From positions 1 to 34,049 of the forward strand of contig JAQYVG010000002.1 in assembly GCA_030145595.1 (NCBI GenBank): a stretch of 34,049 nt of DNA. The letters are read 5' to 3'. Position 1 is the stretch's first letter, and the number at the start of each line of letters is the position of its first letter. The position numbers were made by a program, and so were the translations under genes. Of the stretch, positions 31,689-34,049 are shown in pieces. Below the pieces are notes generated by a model that had not been told where the DNA came from, made no database searches, and worked only from the letters and a program-made list of their open reading frames with translations. This DNA is from Desulfobacterales bacterium. GTDB lineage: Bacteria; Desulfobacterota; Desulfobacteria; Desulfobacterales; UBA11574.

Positions 31689-32291
31689 CTAAATAAGATA
31701 TCGTTTTTTATCAATAAAAGGATACAAAAGTTCTATGAAGTGATGCAGTATTCTGGCGGTAACACCCCAAATGACCACATCCTTTAAAGGATATTCAAGA
31801 GTATCGGTCGGCGGCGAGATACCGTGAAAGCCGGCCATAATATGAGTTTTGACAAGCGCTTTCAAAGGTACATCAAGCACTCTGGCAATTTCATTTGCGT
31901 CGAACCGCACGGGTCCCTCTTGGTTCCATAAGCCTATAAACACCTGGATGTCTTTATGGTTGATGGTTTGAAAATGTCCCATTGAACCGATAAAGTCAAC
32001 CTGACTGCGGGTGATGTTAAGCTCTTCTTCAAGTTCACGATAGGCGGCATCAACAGGACCTGCATCTTTCAATTCTACATGGCCGCCGGGCAGAGCCACT
32101 TGATTCCGCCACGGATATCCTTCGTTGTCGGATTTCTGGATCGCTAAAATTCGAGGCTCATCTTCGCCAAAGAGCAACATAAACACACAGGTCGGCTGAT
32201 AGGCGCTATCAGCCGGCGGCTGAGGAAGTTTTGCATTCCGGATGATTTTTTTAAGACAGGCAGAATCAAATTGGTCTATTGTTTTTGCCAT
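31689..32291 (-). CDS. Nudix hydrolase, CoA pyrophosphatase (NudL) type
   Basis: The 200 residues have the Nudix core QVALPGGHVELKDAG followed by AAYRELEEELNI (REx2EE at 85-90). The box lies in the NudL register: the Gly pair of LPGG stands at the same distance from RELEEE as in the E. coli protein. The preceding ILAIQKSDNEGYPWRNQV matches the CoA-type lead-in. Such enzymes split CoA or acyl-CoA into phosphopantetheine and 3',5'-ADP. Activity on CoA is inferred; the family is broad. Start 32291 has a modest AAGACGG. Confidence 0.85.
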   Translation of the reverse strand: MAKTIDQFDSACLKKIIRNAKLPQPPADSAYQPTCVFMLLFGEDEPRILAIQKSDNEGYPWRNQVALPGGHVELKDAGPVDAAYRELEEELNITRSQVDFIGSMGHFQTINHKDIQVFIGLWNQEGPVRFDANEIARVLDVPLKALVKTHIMAGFHGISPPTDTLEYPLKDVVIWGVTARILHHFIELLYPFIDKKRYLI

Positions 32292-32773
32292 TGATAACCG
32301 TCTTTATAGTTCAAGATATCTCCAATAACATGCTCTACAGCAAGGCACTGTTTTCTAATGATAGGCTTGCCACCGTAGATTTAATACCATAAAAAAAACA
32401 TTTATAGAAGCGTTATGAAAATGCATCTTAATTCACTAAAATGCATAATAAATCAAACACGTCAAACATTTTTCCATTTTGTTTACGATCACTTGAGGTA
32501 GAACACAGATGACACGGATTTTGCAGATTTTAACGGATTTTATATTATTTTATCTGTATCTGTGTAGATCAGTTTTAATCTGTGTTATCCGCGTTCCATT
32601 GAACCTATAACCCTGAACCCAGAACCAATCATACAAGGTAACATCCAATAACGAGTAACAAGCAGCCAGACCTTGCGGCCGAAAAAAGAAAAATCTTGAC
32701 CCGGGTTTAACCCTTGCTTACCATAATGCAAGAATTTTCTGTTTTGGCAAGAAATCATTGAAAGGGGTAATTA
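32292..32773. other. Intergenic region with dispersed palindromic repeat (32501-32598)
   Basis: GAACACAGATGACACGGATT (32501-32520) and the reverse complement of 32579-32598 agree at 16 of 20 positions, all differences being A/G transitions. Inside are ACGGATTTTA and ATCTGTGTAGATCAG words. It is a palindromic intergenic repeat, non-coding. The remainder is AT-rich with no gene; the right end carries the antitoxin promoter. Confidence 0.55.
32696..32724 (+). promoter_or_regulatory. Promoter with internal palindrome upstream of the AbrB-type gene
   Basis: TTGACC (32696-32701), 17-base spacer, TACCAT (32719-32724). The spacer contains the perfect palindrome GGGTTTAACCC (32703-32713). Antitoxins of this fold usually repress their own promoter, so the palindrome is a candidate operator. 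Confidence 0.5.
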
Positions 32774-32995
32774 ATGCCGACTGCCACACTTACCAGTAAA
32801 GGCCAGACCGTTATTCCGAAGGCCGTCAGGGATCATTTGGGCCTGCAACCCGGAGATATACTCGATTTTGTCGTTCAAGACAACGGCGATATTTTGATTC
32901 GACCCGCAGTACACGATGTTCAGAGCTTGAAAGGAATGTTACACCGTCCCGGAAGAAAGCCGGTGACAATAGAAGAGATGAACCTTAAAAGATAA
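32774..32995 (+). CDS. AbrB/MazE-type swapped-hairpin antitoxin or regulator, orphan
   Basis: The 73 residues have a SpoVT-AbrB domain at 4-48: LTSKGQTVIPKAVRDHLGLQ then PGDILDFVVQDNGDILIRPA, a swapped-hairpin DNA-binding fold. The C-terminal tail (LKGMLHRPGRKPVTIEEMN) resembles the toxin-binding tail of VapB antitoxins paired with PIN-domain VapC. AAAGGGG precedes the ATG by 6 bases. No VapC frame follows in the next 390 bp, so it is an orphan, either a remnant of a lost pair or a stand-alone regulator. Confidence 0.88.
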   Translation: MPTATLTSKGQTVIPKAVRDHLGLQPGDILDFVVQDNGDILIRPAVHDVQSLKGMLHRPGRKPVTIEEMNLKR

Positions 32996-33387
32996 CAAAC
33001 GATTCAGTCTTATCGGCGCTTAGTCCAACCTAAGCTGAGCGATTAACAAGAAACCAGCAACACGCAATCAGACCTCCCGAAGCCCGCAACCCGGTTTGTT
33101 GAGTTGAGTTGTTGGTTGGTTGGTTGAGTTGAAAGTGCGGATGCCAATGGTTATAGCGATGTGTCCACCGGTCAAACTTTTATGAACTGCCATGAAAGAT
33201 TGTTGTCAGGGCTAAAAGAAATTTTGATTAAAATTTTGGTTTTCTACCTTAATCGCGCTAAAATGAATTAATAAGTAAAACAGCATAAAGTAGTTATGCC
33301 GCCGGAGCTTCGATCTATCGACTTTCTTCGGTTTTCAAAGACAACTTTTCAACCATAAATTTGCTATTTTTCAGGGCAGATTAATTA
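32996..33387. other. Intergenic region, no toxin gene, with GTTGA/GGTT tract
   Basis: No frame of useful length was found downstream of the antitoxin. It holds a low-complexity tract of GTTGA and GGTT units (33098-33131) that recurs at 33833-33857 on the other side of the DUF4124 gene. Confidence 0.5.
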
Positions 33388-33690
33388 ATGAAAAAAAGAT
33401 TGATTGTCGTTGTCATCCTTATTATCGGAACTATCGGATTTCTGACTTACGACTGGCATGTGAAAACAAAGCTTCACGAGGATGATCAGCGCGTCACCCT
33501 GTATTCATGGACGGATAAAAAAGGTGCCATACACTTCACCGACACCCAACCTCCGAATGGTGTCCGGAAACTTAAAGATTACAAGGGATTTAAATATGCC
33601 GATCAACCGTGGGTGGTAAAGATAAAAGATAAGGCAATTGATGGGTATAAATGGGTTAAAAAAAAGTTGTTTAAAACGAAAAAACAATAG
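33388..33690 (+). CDS. Small membrane-anchored DUF4124 protein
   Basis: 100 residues. One hydrophobic helix (4-21) behind a KKR start anchors or exports the protein. Residues 35-62 match the DUF4124 pattern, YSWTDKKGAIHFTDTQPP, a short beta-rich module common in envelope proteins of unknown function. The C-terminal third is very basic (VKKKLFKTKKQ). An AGGGCAG lies upstream of the ATG at a somewhat long distance. Similar GTTGA-rich tracts lie on each side of the gene. No partner is evident. Confidence 0.8.
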   Translation: MKKRLIVVVILIIGTIGFLTYDWHVKTKLHEDDQRVTLYSWTDKKGAIHFTDTQPPNGVRKLKDYKGFKYADQPWVVKIKDKAIDGYKWVKKKLFKTKKQ

Positions 33691-34033
33691 TTTCTAACTA
33701 TTTGGCAATGAGCCTCCGAAGGAGCAAGTCGGAAAATTAAGATTATCGTTGGAAGCAAAGCATAACTGCATTGAATTATCCATTGTTCTGAAACTTGATA
33801 CGCTCAGTTTGTAATGCAATCAAATATCCTGCTGGTTGAGTTGAGTTGGTTGGTTGATTTCTTGTTCCAATCTGAATAATTTGTTCTTCCAGCTATTCCT
33901 GACATGATTTTATTTTCAATTTTATGCAGGATGGTGACGGTGCTTCTCTGGGAATACTGAATGTAATGTTACAACAAACAATAGTGGGTGGTATGTACAG
34001 TATGTTGTATGGTATGTTTGCAATTTTAGGATG
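33691..34033. other. Region after the DUF4124 gene
   Basis: It holds the second GTTGA/GGTT tract (33833-33857) and a 36-codon frame, ATG 33924 to TGA 34034, ending in a hydrophobic GGMYSMLYGMFAILG. That frame has no Shine-Dalgarno and is doubtful as a gene. Nothing else recognised. Confidence 0.35.
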
Positions 34034-34049
34034 AGGAGGAGGGCAAAAT
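34034..34049 (+). promoter_or_regulatory. Strong ribosome binding site of a gene starting at the window edge
   Basis: AGGAGGAGGGCAAAAT ends the window. AGGAGG is followed at normal spacing by AT at 34048-34049, so a + strand gene probably starts with ATG at 34048. Its product cannot be seen. Confidence 0.5.

Noticed and set aside
32996..33387. Possible VapC toxin after the antitoxin
   Set aside because: No open frame of PIN-domain length or motif could be read in any frame.

Overview
The window looks like the chromosome of a strictly anaerobic, Gram-negative bacterium, most probably a sulfate-reducing or syntrophic member of the Desulfobacterota. The evidence is a class III (oxygen-sensitive) ribonucleotide reductase with its activase, a tungstate uptake operon with a TunR-type regulator, a TRAP carboxylate transporter, a lipoprotein and periplasmic binding proteins, and intergenic space rich in short palindromic repeats. 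This assignment is inference; there is no rRNA gene to anchor it.

Layout. 1-591 (-) is a nearly complete SIS-domain sugar-phosphate isomerase (HxlB type), divergent from a dctPQM TRAP transporter (854-3595, +). A repeat-rich stretch leads to a DUF2520 Rossmann protein (4244-5122, +) flanked by two direct copies of a 160-bp repeat. Next come an M16C presequence-protease homologue (5392-8385, -), a small coiled-coil plus winged-helix protein (8737-9126, -), ksgA (9307-10155, +), a second, membrane-anchored M16 peptidase (10231-13176, -) and a Lys/Ala-rich histone-like protein with the same C-terminal module (13558-14043, -). A UvrD-type helicase, alanine dehydrogenase and alanine racemase run on the + strand (14449-18905). 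They converge on a minus-strand tungstate block in the order tupA, tunR, tupB, tupC (22408 down to 18927). Upstream of it, also on the minus strand, are an alpha/beta hydrolase, a hybrid histidine kinase coupled to an HDOD protein, nrdD-nrdG, and a ChaN-like lipoprotein. The right end has a small two-helix membrane protein, a Nudix hydrolase, an orphan AbrB/MazE-type antitoxin and a DUF4124 protein.

The genes fit an anaerobe using organic and amino acids: carboxylate import, interconversion of D-alanine, L-alanine and pyruvate, tungstate uptake for tungsten enzymes, and deoxynucleotide synthesis without oxygen.

The most distinctive content is between genes. (1) A 195-197-bp imperfect palindrome occurs in three near-complete copies plus a fragment. 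Base changes in one arm are matched in the other arm of the same copy. (2) A 142-bp element with perfect 15-bp terminal inverted repeats and a 6-bp target duplication sits in the nrdD leader, 18 bp from the first possible start codon. It lies downstream of a promoter that carries two NrdR boxes 31 bp apart. (3) A 13-bp word is shared upstream of tupA and tunR and is a candidate TunR site. (4) There are two paralogous histone-like winged-helix proteins. No tRNA, rRNA, CRISPR array, intact insertion sequence or prophage was recognised.
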